From assembly GCA_013400115.1 (NCBI GenBank), contig VXBP01003652.1, positions 1,671,811 to 1,735,810 of the forward strand: a DNA stretch of 64,000 nucleotides, read 5' to 3'. The position numbers and the translations under genes were made by a program. The stretch is from Rhinopomastus cyanomelas. Taxonomy: Eukaryota; Chordata; Aves; Bucerotiformes; Rhinopomastidae. Positions 1 to 11,691 of the stretch are shown here, piece after piece. The notes beneath the pieces are model-generated. The model had not been told where the DNA came from and did no database searches. It saw only the letters and a program-made list of their open reading frames with translations. The first letter of the stretch is position 1, and every line of letters begins with the position of its first letter.

Positions 1-1180
1 AGGAGGACGGTCAGACAGCACAGCTGGACCATCCCACATCCTCCATGCGGCGGGGAGAAATGCAATTACCCTTCCTAACAAAATTATCCTAAAAGCAAGA
101 CCGGGGAGCTCGGCCAAGCCCAGCCTCAAGTGCCAGCTCAAGAAGCTGCTGCTTTGCAAGCAGTTTCCCACAGTTTACTCACTGTTCCCTTCTAAAATCG
201 TCCTGCTTTTCCCAGAACAAGGATCCTCGCTGCTCGGAGGCCACAGGATGCCCTCGGTCTTGGCAGAGCAGCCAGACACCATCCAGGGATGCGCTGCCAC
301 ACGGACACCTTTCTCCCTCCCACCTCCTCTGAGAAGAAGTGACAACGGGGTAGGAGAATTCAGAAGGAATTAGCACAGGAGTGGGAAGAGGAGAAACACG
401 GAGGAGGACGCCAGGTGCTCATGGCTGCTGCAAACTGGTGGAGCCTCTGCTGAAAGCCGCTGAGCTGGGCTCGCTGACACCTGCCGGGGCTCTTGGCTCT
501 TCATGCTTGAAGAGGACCAGAGGAAGAAAACAAACCAAAAAACCCCCCTTCAATCAACCCCTTAAACACTAATTAGCTTAAAAGGCTGGTAAATAGATTT
601 ACACGGCGCCCTACAAAGCCCTGACCGCTAACTGGGGCACGAGGGGTTCAGCCTGCGTCGCCTCGTGCTGTCACATGGGACCTGGCACCACAAAGGCACA
701 TTGTGCTGAGGTATTTGAGCACGGGGAGGAACCACCGTGCAAGGGAAGGAGGTGTGTTGCTGGCTGACAGCAGCATGCACTGTGCCTTTGGGTTTCCAGG
801 AGGTCCCAAACCTTGGCCATGCTGCTCTGGATCTCTACAGGCTTTGGAGAGCCTAGAGAAGCACCTCAGTCTCACTCACAGAGATCGGAGCCTGCCTTGT
901 GTGATGCAGGGAGGTTGTAATTATCACATCTTGCTGTGCAGGGATATAATTAGGTAGAAAATTCAGGGGAAATGGTCCTGGAGCTGAATCTTGACTTCAG
1001 AGCACTGAGGCAGGAATCAGAAACAAGTGGATCCAGGCAGAGGTGCTTTCTCTGACACCAGGGCAGGCTGAATGTTGGCCAGAAACCAGCTGCTCCTGCT
1101 AAACGTGTGAATTCAGGCAGATGTAGTTAAGTTTCCTCCCCAACCTGCAAGACACCTGCTCCACCACCTCATCCAGCCTG
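1..1180. other. Single-copy intronic DNA, nothing recognised
   Basis: No exon, RNA gene or interspersed repeat is recognisable. Short open frames on both strands overlap one another and look like chance. Confidence 0.6.
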
Positions 1181-1519
1181 AAGGGTGACTCCATTCATGT
1201 TGATCAATATGTGAAGGGTGGGTGTCAGGAGAATGGAGCCAGGCTCTTCTCAGGGACACCCAGTGACAGGACAAGGGGCAGTGGGTGTGAGCTGGAACAG
1301 AGGAAGTTCCCCATCAATGTGAGAAGGGCCTTCTTCCCAGAGAGGGTGCCAGAGCCCTGGCAGGGGCTACCCAGGGGGCTTGTGGAGTCTCCTTCTCTGG
1401 AGAAATTGAAAGCCCACCTGGATGTGTTCCTGGGCAACTTGATCTAGGCAATCCTGCTGTGGCCAGGAGATGGACTAGCTGATCTTTCGAGGTCCCTTCC
1501 AATCCTTAATGTTCTGTGA
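1181..1519 (+). mobile_element. CR1 LINE fragment, family A, 3' end
   Basis: Truncated CR1 copy. An open stretch at 1211-1447 carries the ORF2 C-terminus (SDRTRGSGCELEQRKF, then a degraded LPRGLVESPSLEK). The 3' UTR follows, with gatctttcgaggtccc, ending at gttctgtgac. It is the only plus-strand family A copy longer than about 170 bp. Confidence 0.93.
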
Positions 1520-2204
1520 CAGCCCAGTGCCTCCCAGCCAAGGGGGCTGCAAAGGCTCCTGCAGCCCAGGGGAAGGGCACTGGCCCTCACAAGGAGAGAC
1601 AATCCCACAGAAGCATCCCTCCTCCTCTCCCTCCCCCCAGTATTGATTGGATTTGTCGAAACAGATGGAAAAAACAGCTCGTCAGATGCAGAACACGGAC
1701 GGGCAGACCTGCTTCCGCGAAACTGGCTTAAGTCTGCATTAAGTTTAATCCCTCTTGATCAAGGCCTGGGATGTAAGCAGAGAATATTGCACATCCCCAG
1801 ATACCTTTAAGGCCTCCCTTTGCTGCTGTGCTCTGAAGTGCAGTTGGGTGGTCAGAGGTAAGAAAAGAGCCAGGCAGAGCACATTCTGCAAGCGCAGGGG
1901 GACGGGGAGCATCCCCTTGAAACCAACCCGCTGGCACAGTGGTCATTTACCTACTGACGAGACAGCGCGTCGCGTTCTCCCTGGCCAATTGCCTTGTCTT
2001 CAGTCCAGCTGCTGAAGGGAAGAAAGCAGCAGTACAGGAAAATATAAAAACCACTACAGAAGGTGTTCAGAAGGCAGCTGCCTGCGTTTTGCAGAGCTCC
2101 TGGCTTCTGGAATGGCCAGGGCATCCAGATGGGTTTCCTGGATGGGGTTTAAATCCTTTCCGGCGGCCACAGACAGGAGATGCCCAAGCCAGGAGCTGGA
2201 TGGG
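1520..2204. other. Single-copy intronic DNA, nothing recognised
   Basis: I see no repeat, exon or RNA gene. The block 1635-1760 is relatively A-rich with retained CpGs but has no recognisable function. Confidence 0.55.
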
Positions 2205-2574
2205 TCTCATGGGGAGAGGCTGAGGGAGCTGGGGCTGTGCAGCCTGGAGAAGAGGAGGATGAGGGGAGACCTCACTGCTCTCTACAGCTACCTGAAGGGA
2301 GGTTGGAGTGAGGTGGATGTTGGCCTCTTCTCCAGAAGGACTAGAAATAGGAGCAGAGGAAATGGGAGTCAAGTTGTGTCAGGGGAGGTTCTTACGAAAA
2401 ACTTCTCAGAAAGAGTGGGGAGGCTTTGGAACAGGGGATAGAGGCACTGTCCCTGGAGGGGCTCAACAACCGGGTAGCCAGGGTGTCTGAGGAGATGGGC
2501 TAGTGGCTGAGGGTGGACGGCTGGACTTGATGACCTAGAAGGTCTCTTGCAACCTGGATGATTCTGTGATTCTA
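2205..2574 (+). mobile_element. CR1 LINE fragment, family F, 3' end
   Basis: It starts in the LRELGLCSLEKRRMRGDLTALYSYLKGG part of ORF2 and runs to the 3' terminal gattctgtgattcta. The gene frame has small indels. The ctcaacaaccgggtagcc block matches the copies at 18356 and 27791. Confidence 0.92.
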
Positions 2575-3205
2575 CAACACATCAGAGCAGTTACAAACCC
2601 CATCTGCAGAGCACAGGCAGGTTTGTGCCTCCCTGCCACACCGAGGGACTTTGGGTCAGAGGGTCAGACCCACAGCATCACTCTCCCAGTGTCCCAGGGT
2701 CCTGCTTCAAGCCGGAGACATCTGCAGGCTACCACTGCACAGACTGCCAGGGTCCCAGCCCTGGAAGCCAGCAGAAGCTTTCCCATCGATTCCTCAGGCT
2801 CTGAGCCCTGGATGGCTCTTGTATCTGTATCATGACTACAACTGGCAGTGGGGTACTGTGCTTGGGAAGGGTCCCCATGCTCCCAGCACAGCACCAGTGT
2901 CTGCCCTAGGGAGCTCCATGGAAGCAAACCCCCTCATAAAGCCCTTCTGCAGCAGCTTCACCATCATGAGCTCTTTAGCTGGGTTTTGCACACGGGTAGG
3001 AAACTCATTTAGAAGTGCATAAAAATCCCAATGATGCTTGAGAACACAAAAGAAATAGGAAGCAGTAGGAGTTTTTCAAGTGCAGCATAAAAGGCAGCTT
3101 TGGGAATTTGCTTGGGAATTGCTGCTTTGATTTGTTTGTGGAACTGCATGTTTGTAGGGATGGGAAACCTTTTCCTACCAAAGCTGCTTTCCCTGCAGCT
3201 ACACA
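2575..3205. other. Single-copy intronic DNA, nothing recognised
   Basis: No repeat, exon or RNA gene seen. Confidence 0.55.
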
Positions 3206-3261
3206 GCTTGGACTCGATGATCTCAAGGGTCTCTTCCAACCTGAATGATTCTGTGATCCTA
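3206..3261 (+). mobile_element. CR1 LINE, short 3' tail
   Basis: Only the CR1 3' UTR end remains: ggactcgatgatctcaaggg, then ttccaacctgaatgattctg. Confidence 0.8.
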
Positions 3262-3499
3262 CACAGAGTCAGGGCTTGCCGCAAGAATCCCATCTGGGCT
3301 GGTAGACCTACAGGCTGCTCCAAGCCCTCTGCACATCCACCCGGATGAAAGGTCTCACTTTCACAGCTTTAAGGGAGAAAAAGGCTCAGATGAGAAGGAA
3401 ACAGCAGCAGAACATGATGTGCTGGAAACACGAGCCAACAACCTCCTGAGCTAAAGTGCCTGGGGAGCACACGATGTGCTGCAGCATCCAACCCTGGTA

Positions 3500-3515
3500 C
3501 TGCTGCTGCTGCTGC
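3500..3515. repeat. (CTG)n microsatellite
   Basis: Five CTG units in a row within otherwise single-copy DNA. Confidence 0.85.
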
Positions 3516-3663
3516 AGGAGAGGGCCAGGCTCTGCCTGAGCATCCCAAAACACAAACCAACCACAAGCAGAAACACTCAGGAGAAGGGGGGAATGGTAGG
3601 AAATGAAGCACAGGAGAGCAAAGTAAATGTATTTCATTAGCCCGGGGGACCTTCTCCCTCTCT

Positions 3664-3868
3664 CCAACCCCCTGAAGGGAGGTTGTAGTCAGGTGGGGGT
3701 CAGGCTCTTCTCCCAGGCAACCAGCACCTGGATGAGAGGGCAGAGCCTGAAGCTACCAAGAGAGAGTTAGGTTGGATGTTAGGAAGCCCTTCCTCATGGA
3801 AAGGGTGACCAGGCACTGGAATAGACTGTCCCCATGGAGGAGGCAAACACCTAGTCAACTTTGGGGGT
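3664..3868 (+). mobile_element. CR1 LINE fragment, older B-like copy
   Basis: ORF2 C-terminal region (cctgaagggaggttgtagtc, gttggatgttaggaagccc). It breaks off in the SPSLEVF region just before an AT-rich repeat, so the usual 3' end is missing. Confidence 0.8.
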
Positions 3869-3888
3869 TCTCAATATGATTAAGTACT

Positions 3889-3927
3889 GTTATTATTTAT
3901 TATTATTACTGTAATTATTATTATTAC
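3889..3927. repeat. (TTA)n / AT-rich simple repeat
   Basis: Imperfect TTA/ATT repeats adjoin the truncated 3' side of the preceding CR1. Confidence 0.88.
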
Positions 3928-4125
3928 AGGCTGGTTTGCCCAACAAAATTCCCCAAATCCATCCAGGTCTCAGCCATCCCCACCCCTGGGATCAGCACTA
4001 ACCTGCCTGTGAAACACTTCCACGTCCCCAGCTGCTGGTGACACTTGGACTGACAATCAGAGCCCATCACATCACCAGGGGTTGCTCCACAACCCTGAAA
4101 ACCACTCTTCAGGCTGAAACATCTC

Positions 4126-4281
4126 TCACAGAATCAGCACATTAGGGATTGGAAGGGACCTCAAAAGATCCCCTGCCACAGCAGGATCCCCTAGATCCAG
4201 TTGCACAGGAACATGGCCAGGTGGATTTTAAATGTCTCCAGAGAAGGAGCCTCCACAACCTCCTTGGGCAGCCTGTTCCAC
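4126..4281 (-). mobile_element. CR1 LINE fragment, family A
   Basis: 3' tail (attagggattggaaggg on the plus strand), then gatccagttgcacaggaac, truncated at the first ORF2 codons (gcagcctgttcca). Confidence 0.93.
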
Positions 4282-5765
4282 CCAGCAAGCCTGGAGAATA
4301 AGACATAAGAATTTCAGCCCTCCAGCATCACAGATTCAGTCACTACTAGCGGCCCTTCGCAAAGCCTCCCTAAGGAGAGGAAGGAGCGGTGCACGATGCA
4401 GCTCACCGAGAGAGGCAGGAGAACATGCCCACTGCTTCAGGACACGGAAAAGTTCATCTCAAAAACGAATCCCTCACTTTTCCAGGCTGTTGGGAATCAG
4501 TTAAAAGCACCACAAGCATGGCTCTCCCCACACAGAGCCATCTGGCTCCATGCTAAAGCCATCACGAGGAATTTACTGCTCCTGAAAGAGGAAAAAAAGA
4601 GTCAATCCATTGCCTGCAGGATGCTCTGGTTGAACCTTTGGATGCTCCACACACAGTGATACAGATAAACCCCTCACACTCGTGTGCCTGCCTGTTCCTA
4701 TCCATTGATTTCCCTCGATTTGCAGACTCTAAACTGGGTGAGAGCTGTGCTCACAGCACGCTGGTGGCCAGAGCCATCAGCCAGCATTAGCCCATCAGAC
4801 ATCTCCGTCACTTCTCATGTTTCTCACAGGTGTCACCTCTGCGCTTCCCCGCCGACACGGAAAACAACCACGAGAAACCCCCGATTCCTAAAAGGATAAA
4901 CTGAACCAAGCAACTAAACCCAGCTGGCTGCTAGCGTGAAGGCAGGAGGATGCTGCTCCTTGCGTCACATCCCTGCTGCCCCGAGAGGAAAAGGACCTCT
5001 CACTGAAAAGCCCTCACAGCAAACCCCTGAACGGACTGCGAGCAGCTCAGAGCAGCGAGGAGAAACCCCCAGCTCCTGATGTGAGGTCAGAGATGGCACC
5101 TTCTGTGGGTTTGGGAGGGAAAGGCACAGACATTTAAATTCTTACACCGTGAGCTTGAGAGCTACAAGCAGGGGCCACTGTTGAGTATCGGAGACGGGAG
5201 GGACATGCTCCTCATTCTGGTGGTTTTCTCTTCCTGCCCAACTTCTCAGGAACTGCAAAAGCTATTTCAAAAGAACAAGGTTAACCTGAGAACAGGCAGC
5301 TTTAGCAGGCTCAGGAAGACAAAAGCTTCTCCCTTCACAATTATTAGATGATTTATACCAATTAAGACTCAATGCAGGAGGAGAACCCCGGCTAGCTTCA
5401 TGCACTGAGGGATGTTTCTCCTCCTCCTCCTCCTCCCTGCCTTCCTCAGAAGGAGATAAAAGGGTTCTTTTTATATTTCTGTAAATATTCTGCCTCTCTC
5501 CTGAAAAGTCGCTGCCGAAGCGCCTTCCAGAAATAAATGTTATTTTCTAAATTAAAAAGGGGTTTCTCTGACTGCAGAAAGAACTGGAGCTTTGCCTCTC
5601 GCTTGCTGCTCAAAGGAAGAGCCCCCAAAATAGCAAACAGCGACTTCCCCAAACCCGCTGAGTAACCAGAAGCGTCAGCAGAGGTTTTCAAACACAACGT
5701 GGAGCATCCTCCCAGCCCTGGGTGGATCCAGTAGAACCCTGTGCAGTCGACCGGAGAGGACAGCA
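4282..5765. other. Single-copy intronic DNA, 1.5 kb
   Basis: No exon or interspersed repeat is recognised. A CTC microsatellite lies at 5418-5436, followed by an AT-rich block (5450-5560). Confidence 0.55.
5418..5436. repeat. (CTC)n microsatellite
   Basis: About six CTC units. Confidence 0.85.
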
Positions 5766-6009
5766 CTGATGAGAGGGCAGAGTCTGAAGCTGCTCCAGGG
5801 GAGGGTCAGGTTGGATGTTAGGAAGCCCTTGCTCATGGGAAGGGTGATCAGAGCCTGGACTGGACTGCCCAGGGCAGTGGTGGAGTCCCCATCCCTGGAG
5901 GTTTTGAAGGCCAGCCTGGCTGTGGCCCTTGGTGCCCTGGTGTGATGTTAGGTACTGGCTGGATGAGCTCAGAGGGCTTTTCCAGCTTCAATAACTGTGA
6001 TTCTGTGAC
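5766..6009 (+). mobile_element. CR1 LINE fragment, older B-like copy with 3' end
   Basis: ORF2 C-terminal codons (gttggatgttaggaagccc; gtccccatccctggaggtt), then a diverged 3' UTR ending gtgattctgtgac. Same type as the copy at 3664. Confidence 0.88.
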
Positions 6010-6085
6010 TGCCCTGGCTCTGCCATCGGGTAAAGCCCTTGGACACTTAAGAGCCAGAATGGCTTAATTCCACTAAATTATCAAT

Positions 6086-6270
6086 GACAGAACCACAGAA
6101 CTTTAGGGATTGGAAGGGACCTTGAAAGATCAGCCAGTCCAAGCCCCCTGCCACAGCAGGATCCCCTAGATCCAGTCACACAGGAACATGGCCAGGTGAG
6201 TTTGAAATGTCTCCAATGAAGGAGACTCCACTGCCCCCCTAGGTAGCCCGTTCCAGTGCTCTGTCATCTC
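6086..6270 (-). mobile_element. CR1 LINE fragment, family A
   Basis: Contains the family A tail, gatccagtcacacaggaac and a diverged tctccaatgaaggagactcc, truncated in the ORF2 C-terminus. Confidence 0.92.
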
Positions 6271-6859
6271 TTTACACCTGCAGGAAGACAAGAGCCTGGG
6301 GCTGACTGATGGAGAAGCAAATCACGAGGCAGCTTCCCAGTCAGAAACAGCCTCCCTTCCTCACGGGTTGTAACGGTGGATAAATATACCCAGCAAGTGC
6401 TTTGATTTGACTGGGCACGTTAAATTTAGTTCCACCGAGTCTCTGCGCTGCCTCTGCAGACGGCGCAGCGACTGCTGCGTGGGTGCCTCGAGCTGCAGCA
6501 ACCGAGATCCAAGCTATTGGCTCCTTCAGTGCATGGGCACAGCTCACAAATTGCAGGGGTGGAAAGGTCACTGGATGGATCTGCACGGTCACTCACACAC
6601 AGAGGGCGAGATGAGATGATCTAAGGGTCCCTTCAGACCTAACAAATCCACACAGCTAATAAATGAGTAAAAAAGCCTAGATTATGTCTTGGCTGCCTTC
6701 AAGAAAAAGAGGAAAAGGAAAGGAGTCAGGGATGATGTTTTTAGTCAGTGATTTAAAGAATCATAGCTTCCTGATAAATAGCTTCATCAAAGATGCTCCT
6801 GCAGAGTCCCCAGCTGGATGCTCCAACCATGAGCTCAGTTCTGCTCTGAGGACATCATC
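6271..6859. other. Single-copy intronic DNA, one possible CR1 tail remnant
   Basis: A weak CR1 3'-tail resemblance occurs at 6611-6642 (gatgatctaagggtccctt). Otherwise I recognise nothing. The block 6400-6500 keeps several CpGs. Confidence 0.5.
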
Positions 6860-7200
6860 ACAAAATCACAGGACATCAGGGATTGGAAGGAGCCTTGGAA
6901 GATCATATCATCCAGTCCAACCCCCTTGCCACAGCAGGATCACCTACATCCAGTCGCACAGAACATGTCCAGGTGGGTTTTAACGTCTCCAGAGAAGGAG
7001 ACTCCACAACCTCCCTGGGAAGCCCCTTCCAGTGCTCTACCACCCTCACCATGAAGAAGGTCCTTCTCATATTAATGTGGAATCTCCTCTGTTCCAGCTC
7101 ACACCCACTGTCCCTTGTCTTCTCATTAGATGCCACTGAGCAGAGCCTGGCTCCATCCTCCTGACACCCACCTTTCACATATCAATAAACATTAGGATGG
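6860..7200 (-). mobile_element. CR1 LINE fragment, family A, 341 bp
   Basis: Complete 3' UTR plus ORF2 C-terminus. The minus-strand frame 6903-7178 reads KGGCQEDGARLCSVAS, then a degraded LPREVVESPSLE. It is truncated near the VDKYVKGG codons. Confidence 0.94.
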
Positions 7201-8130
7201 TTTAAAACAGCAGGAAAAGCAAACAGGCAGCTGGTGAGCTCCAGCTCCACCAGAGGCAGGTGGGATGCATCACACAGAGCACACTTGCACCCCAAGGGAA
7301 GGGGATCCCAACAGTCACGGTGCAGCCCCTTCCTCCCCAGCTCAGCGTGAGGGACTGGGAGAGTTCCACCCTCTCCTCAGATGATATCGAGCAGCCTCTG
7401 AAAGTGTCACCAGCTGTTTATCTACCGCTAAAATGTTGAGTCTTTAAAAATTAATAGGAACAGATTGAGCAAGCGTGGAACGCGCTGAAACCAGAAGCTT
7501 CGAGGAATTTCACAACATTCAGCAGTAAAATTGGATGGGCTGTAAAGAGTGAGCTCCAGCCCCAGCGCTGGAGAGAAACCAGCACGTGGCTCCTTCCTTC
7601 ACCTCTTCTATCAGCCATCGGAGACAAAGAGCAGCCTGATAGCTCCATGGCCAGCCCTGGGTTGCAGGGGGAGGGGGGAGATAAAATAGGCTCAATCTCA
7701 GTGCTGATACAGGTTCACTTCAACCCAGATGACGGCCAGGATTAAGGGCTGGGATTGTGAATGTGTGTTGTTGACAAAGGGCATCAGCTCTGCGCCGAGA
7801 CGGATGCGGGTCCTTGACCCAGCCCTGCGCGAGGGGGAAAGGAGGGTCCCCCACAGCCACGCTGTGCTTTTCCTAACAGGCTGGGACGGAGGTAAAACCC
7901 AGCCCCGAAAGGAGCAGGAATTACTGGTCCCAGAAGGGCAGGGCTGCGGGGCTCTGGACAGAGTGACAAATACAAGCCACCACCTAAAACTCCATCCCAA
8001 AGGCTGCTCATGCAAACCTGAAGATGAGATCAGAGCAGAAGTTGGGGAAGTAGCTGCTGCCACATCAGGTAGGAGCAGACTTGCAGCAGAGATCTGCTTT
8101 TCCCTGAAGCTCCAGAACAGAGACATTTTC
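7201..8130. other. Single-copy intronic DNA, nothing recognised
   Basis: Two overlapping open frames of about 145 codons (7729-8166 plus, 7698-8132 minus) have no family resemblance. The plus frame's end overlaps a CR1 tail. I treat both as chance. Confidence 0.55.
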
Positions 8131-8235
8131 AATCACAGAACCTCTGTGGTGGGAGGAGACCTTTAAGATCATCAAGTCCAACCTTCAGGCCAGCACTGCC
8201 AGGTCCCCCCTAGCCCCTGCCCCTCAGCACTAGGT
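8131..8235 (-). mobile_element. Old CR1 LINE 3' fragment, family H
   Basis: Diverged CR1 tail (gacctttaagatcatcaagt ccaacc, then ggccagcactgcc), typical of older avian CR1. Confidence 0.8.
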
Positions 8236-8752
8236 CTATATATAAAACAGGTGAAGCTGGTTTCAGTCCAGTGAAGCTCCTGGAGACAGTCAACGGTTAT
8301 TTATTCACAGTAAGGGAAAGGAACAGGAAGCTAATATTTGTTCTGAGCTGGCTCTTGACATTTGCTTACCACAGCGAGAGCACTTTTATATACCGTGGGG
8401 GCTGAACTCTGCCTGACTTCCCTGCAGCTACAAGCAAGTCACCGGGGCTACCCCTGCACACAGTGTTTTGCACTACAAAGGGGTTTTTCACCCTGACCCT
8501 ACACCCAGGTCAGGATGGGACTCTGCTCAGATGCCTCATGGTGCAGGGCTGAGGCAGTGGCCATGAGCTAGGAGATCCGTATGGGCTTCAAGGCAGCAGC
8601 TACTGGGGTTCTCAGAGGAAAAGCTCAGCCTGGTGTAAATCTGAAAGTTCAGGAGTGAGACAGGAAAACAGAAGAAACTGCTTTCTGCTGTGATAGGCAC
8701 TGACACATGTTTTGGTGGTGTTGAATAAAAGAAGACAGCACTCCCTTTGACT
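8236..8752. other. Single-copy intronic DNA, nothing recognised
   Basis: No repeat or exon is seen apart from a short tatatata run at 8236-8244. Confidence 0.5.
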
Positions 8753-8884
8753 CTTCAGGCTGGAAAGGACCTCAGAGATCACCCACTGCCAACCCCCAGC
8801 TGTGGGCACCGACACCTCTCACCTGACCAGGTTGCCCAGAGCCCCATCCAACCTGGGCTTGAACACTTCCAGGGATGGATCCAC
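8753..8884 (-). mobile_element. Old CR1 LINE fragment, family H
   Basis: Tail-like ctggaaaggacctcagagat, then gaccaggttgcccagagccc and acttccagggatgg, an old CR1 type with no frame left. Confidence 0.82.
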
Positions 8885-8968
8885 AAGGTTTCAGTCTTTT
8901 CCATCTTTGCACAAAAAGACCCAAAGCTATCCCTGAAAATTGAGTTTTAATGACTATTTTTCCCTCTA

Positions 8969-9066
8969 TCACAGAATCACAGGACATTAGGGATTGGAAG
9001 GGACCTCTAAAGATCATCTAGTCCAACTGCCCCACCACAGCAGGATCACCTAGACCAAGTCACATC
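8969..9066 (-). mobile_element. CR1 LINE, family A 3' tail
   Basis: attagggattggaaggg tail through caggatcacctagaccaagt, then truncated. Confidence 0.92.
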
Positions 9067-9132
9067 TGCTACAAAGAAGTGTGGGGGGGTGTTGAAAGCA
9101 TCTTTATTTTTTCTGTGACATAATTACTTCTC

Positions 9133-9387
9133 CCAAATGATAGGAACAGGAGAGCTGGCCTCAAGTTGCATCAGGAGAGGGTTAGATTGGACCTTAGGAA
9201 GTTCTTTCCTGAGAGAGTGGCTGGGCGCTGGAACAGGGAGGTGGGGGAGTCCCCATCCCTGGAGGTGTTTAAAAACCAAGTAGCTCAAGCACTTGAGGCC
9301 GTGGTCTAGGGGTTAGGGAGCTGCTGGGATGAGGGCTGCACTTGATGATCCTGGAGGTTCTTTCCAGCCAGGATGATTCTATAATCT
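9133..9387 (+). mobile_element. CR1 LINE fragment, family B, 3' end
   Basis: ORF2 remnant (caagttgcatcaggagaggg; gagagagtggctgggcgctg), then the 3' UTR ending gccaggatgattctataatc. It lies 66 bp from a minus-strand CR1 tail, facing away from it. Confidence 0.9.
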
Positions 9388-10164
9388 GACCAGAGGCAGA
9401 CGATGTGCGTGGACTGCAGACAGGAGCCTGTGACAGCACCACCAACAGACAACCACAGCAACCCCTTGCAAACAGAAAACCTCTCATTTACCATCAGACT
9501 GAGCTGAGACTGATGATGAGACCATCATCCACACTGAGCTGCACCGGCACCATGTCATCAGCCCAGCAAACTGGTCCACAGGGATGGATCTGAAAGGTCT
9601 GAATAATTCCGCATCAAACGGAACCGCGCTCGGATGAGGCTTCCACCAAAAGCATCAAGACAGGCTGCGGGAGGGAAGAAGGGAGAGGGGAGGGAAATAT
9701 ACTCCTGTCAAAATGACATTCCCCTTAGGAGTACAACCTCCACAAAAGCGTTTTCCCCGCGTGGCTCATGTTGGATTTCAGATCCTGCACTTCTGAAACC
9801 CATTACGGCGGGTACTTGAATAATTATGTTTGACTTATTTAACAATTTCACATTCGCACGCTTGGCTTTACAGCTGGAGGAGTAAAATCACATGTTTGAG
9901 TGGATAAAAAGGGGGGGTGGTTACACAATATTATGGATATTTATGCAAGAATTCCCTGCTCCAGAATCCACACTCGCAAAGGAAGCCTTCGGCTGAGCAA
10001 ACTCTCTCCACCGCTGCCTGCATGTGGGATTTTCAGTGGTACAAGTGGTCAGCAAAGAGCTGTGGCTGAGGATGGGGAGAGGTGAGGGCAGCAGCTGGAT
10101 GCAGGTGGTGTCCAAACCAGCACTGAAGCACCATGAAGCAAACTGGCTGAGCCGGGGGGAACTC
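9388..10164. other. Single-copy intronic DNA; possible conserved block
   Basis: The part 9600-9880 keeps CpGs and has AT-rich, homeodomain-like motifs (ataattatg, gacttatttaacaa). No exon or repeat is recognised. Confidence 0.45.
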
Positions 10165-10331
10165 TCATCCAACACCCCTACAGCAAGCAGGGATAGAGTG
10201 TGTGGGGTTGGAAAGGGACCTCCACAGGTCATCCAGTCTAAACCCCCTACAACAAGTAGGGATAGAGTGTGTGGGGTTGGGAAAGGATCTCCACAGGTCA
10301 TCCAGTCCAACACCCCTACAATCAGCAGGGA
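10165..10331 (-). repeat. Tandem repeat derived from a CR1 3' end (family C-like)
   Basis: Two and a half copies of a 64-69-bp unit start at 10165, 10229 and 10298. Each begins tcatccagt/tcatccaac and contains agggatagagtgtgtggggt plus ggacctccacagg. The unit resembles the CR1 tail at 36711 (ggttggaagggacctcc). Confidence 0.85.
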
Positions 10332-11417
10332 TGTGTCTGACCAGAACAGATGGTTCAGTGCCCCATCAACCCCTCTATTAAAAAGCATGATCCCACCTCT
10401 GAAGACACATGGTGAGTGGGTCTGAGACAGGGTTATCCTGGTTTACCCGCTGCAGAGCCTCAGTCATCCTATACCAGCAGCAGCACATGATGTGCATTGC
10501 AGAGCTCCCACACAAACACAACGTCTCTTCATCTCAGTCCCCGACAGGGGTCACAGCACAGCAACCCCAACCAGAAAATGCTTCCATGGTGCTTGAGCAA
10601 AGGATGGGACACATCTAAAGCAATCAGACCCGCAGCCCTGGAGGCTTTTCAGTGACTCTACTGAGCACAGTCACTGATGTCTTCACTCCCTTAGAGCTCC
10701 ACAGCTGCTTTCCTGCAGAACCCTAAAGATGGGAATTTCCTATAGGGACAACAAACTGCCCAGCGTAGATGACGGCACTGGGACCATCAGGCTCACTCCA
10801 GCGACTCCAGTACAGCTACCAAGACCAGCCTCTCCTGCAAGTCACTCACTTCATGCTATAAATGATCTAACAAATCCTAAGTGCAACCAGTTAAGCAGAG
10901 AGCTGCACCACTAGGAGCCTGTTCATCACCAGGATCTTAACTTCAGAGCACTCGGCCACCCAGACAAGTCCCTCATGAGCTGGCATTCGGGATATAAAGG
11001 CAGAGCTCTCTGCTGGCCCCACGTGCCATTTCCCTTCCCAAGCCCAAGCTGCACGATGGTTAGACAACAGCATGGAAATGAAAAGCTTCGATGGGGAAAG
11101 ACTCCGCAGGAAAAGGACCAGAACTAAATTAAACTCCATTAAAAAGCCGGTATGGAAACAAGTTCAAACAGCTCCTCTAAAGCAGCTCAGCTCTCTGGGG
11201 CTCCATTGCACAGGCATCCCTTTATTAGAAAGCCGCGGCAGATGACTGTGGAGCAGTTCCGATGAAGAATAGGTGGATGGGGAAGGAGGATTTTTTTTCC
11301 ATTAAGATTAGAGAAGAGCCCGAGGCAGAAAGGAAAGAAAACTTCCAGCTCTGTGATTTGGTTTCTGCCTCATTCGTTAACCTGGCCAGTAAGCACCAAT
11401 ATCTGAACTGGTCTGGG
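10332..11417. other. Single-copy intronic DNA up to an assembly gap
   Basis: No exon or repeat is recognised. It ends abruptly at the single N at 11418. Confidence 0.55.
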
Positions 11418-11418
11418 N
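11418..11418. other. Ambiguous base (N), probable collapsed assembly gap
   Basis: It is the only N in the window. Sequence left of it is single-copy, while the base after it is already inside CR1 ORF2, with no CR1 3' tail between. Confidence 0.75.
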
Positions 11419-11691
11419 TGAGCAGAGCCTGGCTCCATCCTCCTGACACCCACCCTTCCCATATTTATAGAAATTAATGGTGTCACCCCTCAGTCTCCTT
11501 TTTCCCAGCTCAGGAGCCCCAGCTCCCTCAGCCTTCCCTCATCAGGGAGATGCTCCCCTCCCTTCATCACCTCTGTGGCTCTGCACTGGACTCTCTCCAG
11601 CAGCTCTGTGTCCTTCTGGAGCTGAGGGGCCCACAACTGGACACAATATCCCAGATACGGTCTCACCAGGGCAGAGCAGAGTCATTCTGGT
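11419..11691 (-). mobile_element. CR1 LINE fragment, family A, lacking its 3' tail
   Basis: From tgagcagagcctggctccat through the LRELGLL, ERVQ and VQLWAP codons (gctgaggggcccacaactgg) to tctcaccagggcagagcaga. The 3' UTR and final ORF2 codons are missing at the N. Confidence 0.92.

Noticed and set aside
7698..8166. Overlapping frames of about 145 codons on both strands
   Set aside because: Mutually overlapping, no domain, and the plus frame ends in a CR1 tail.
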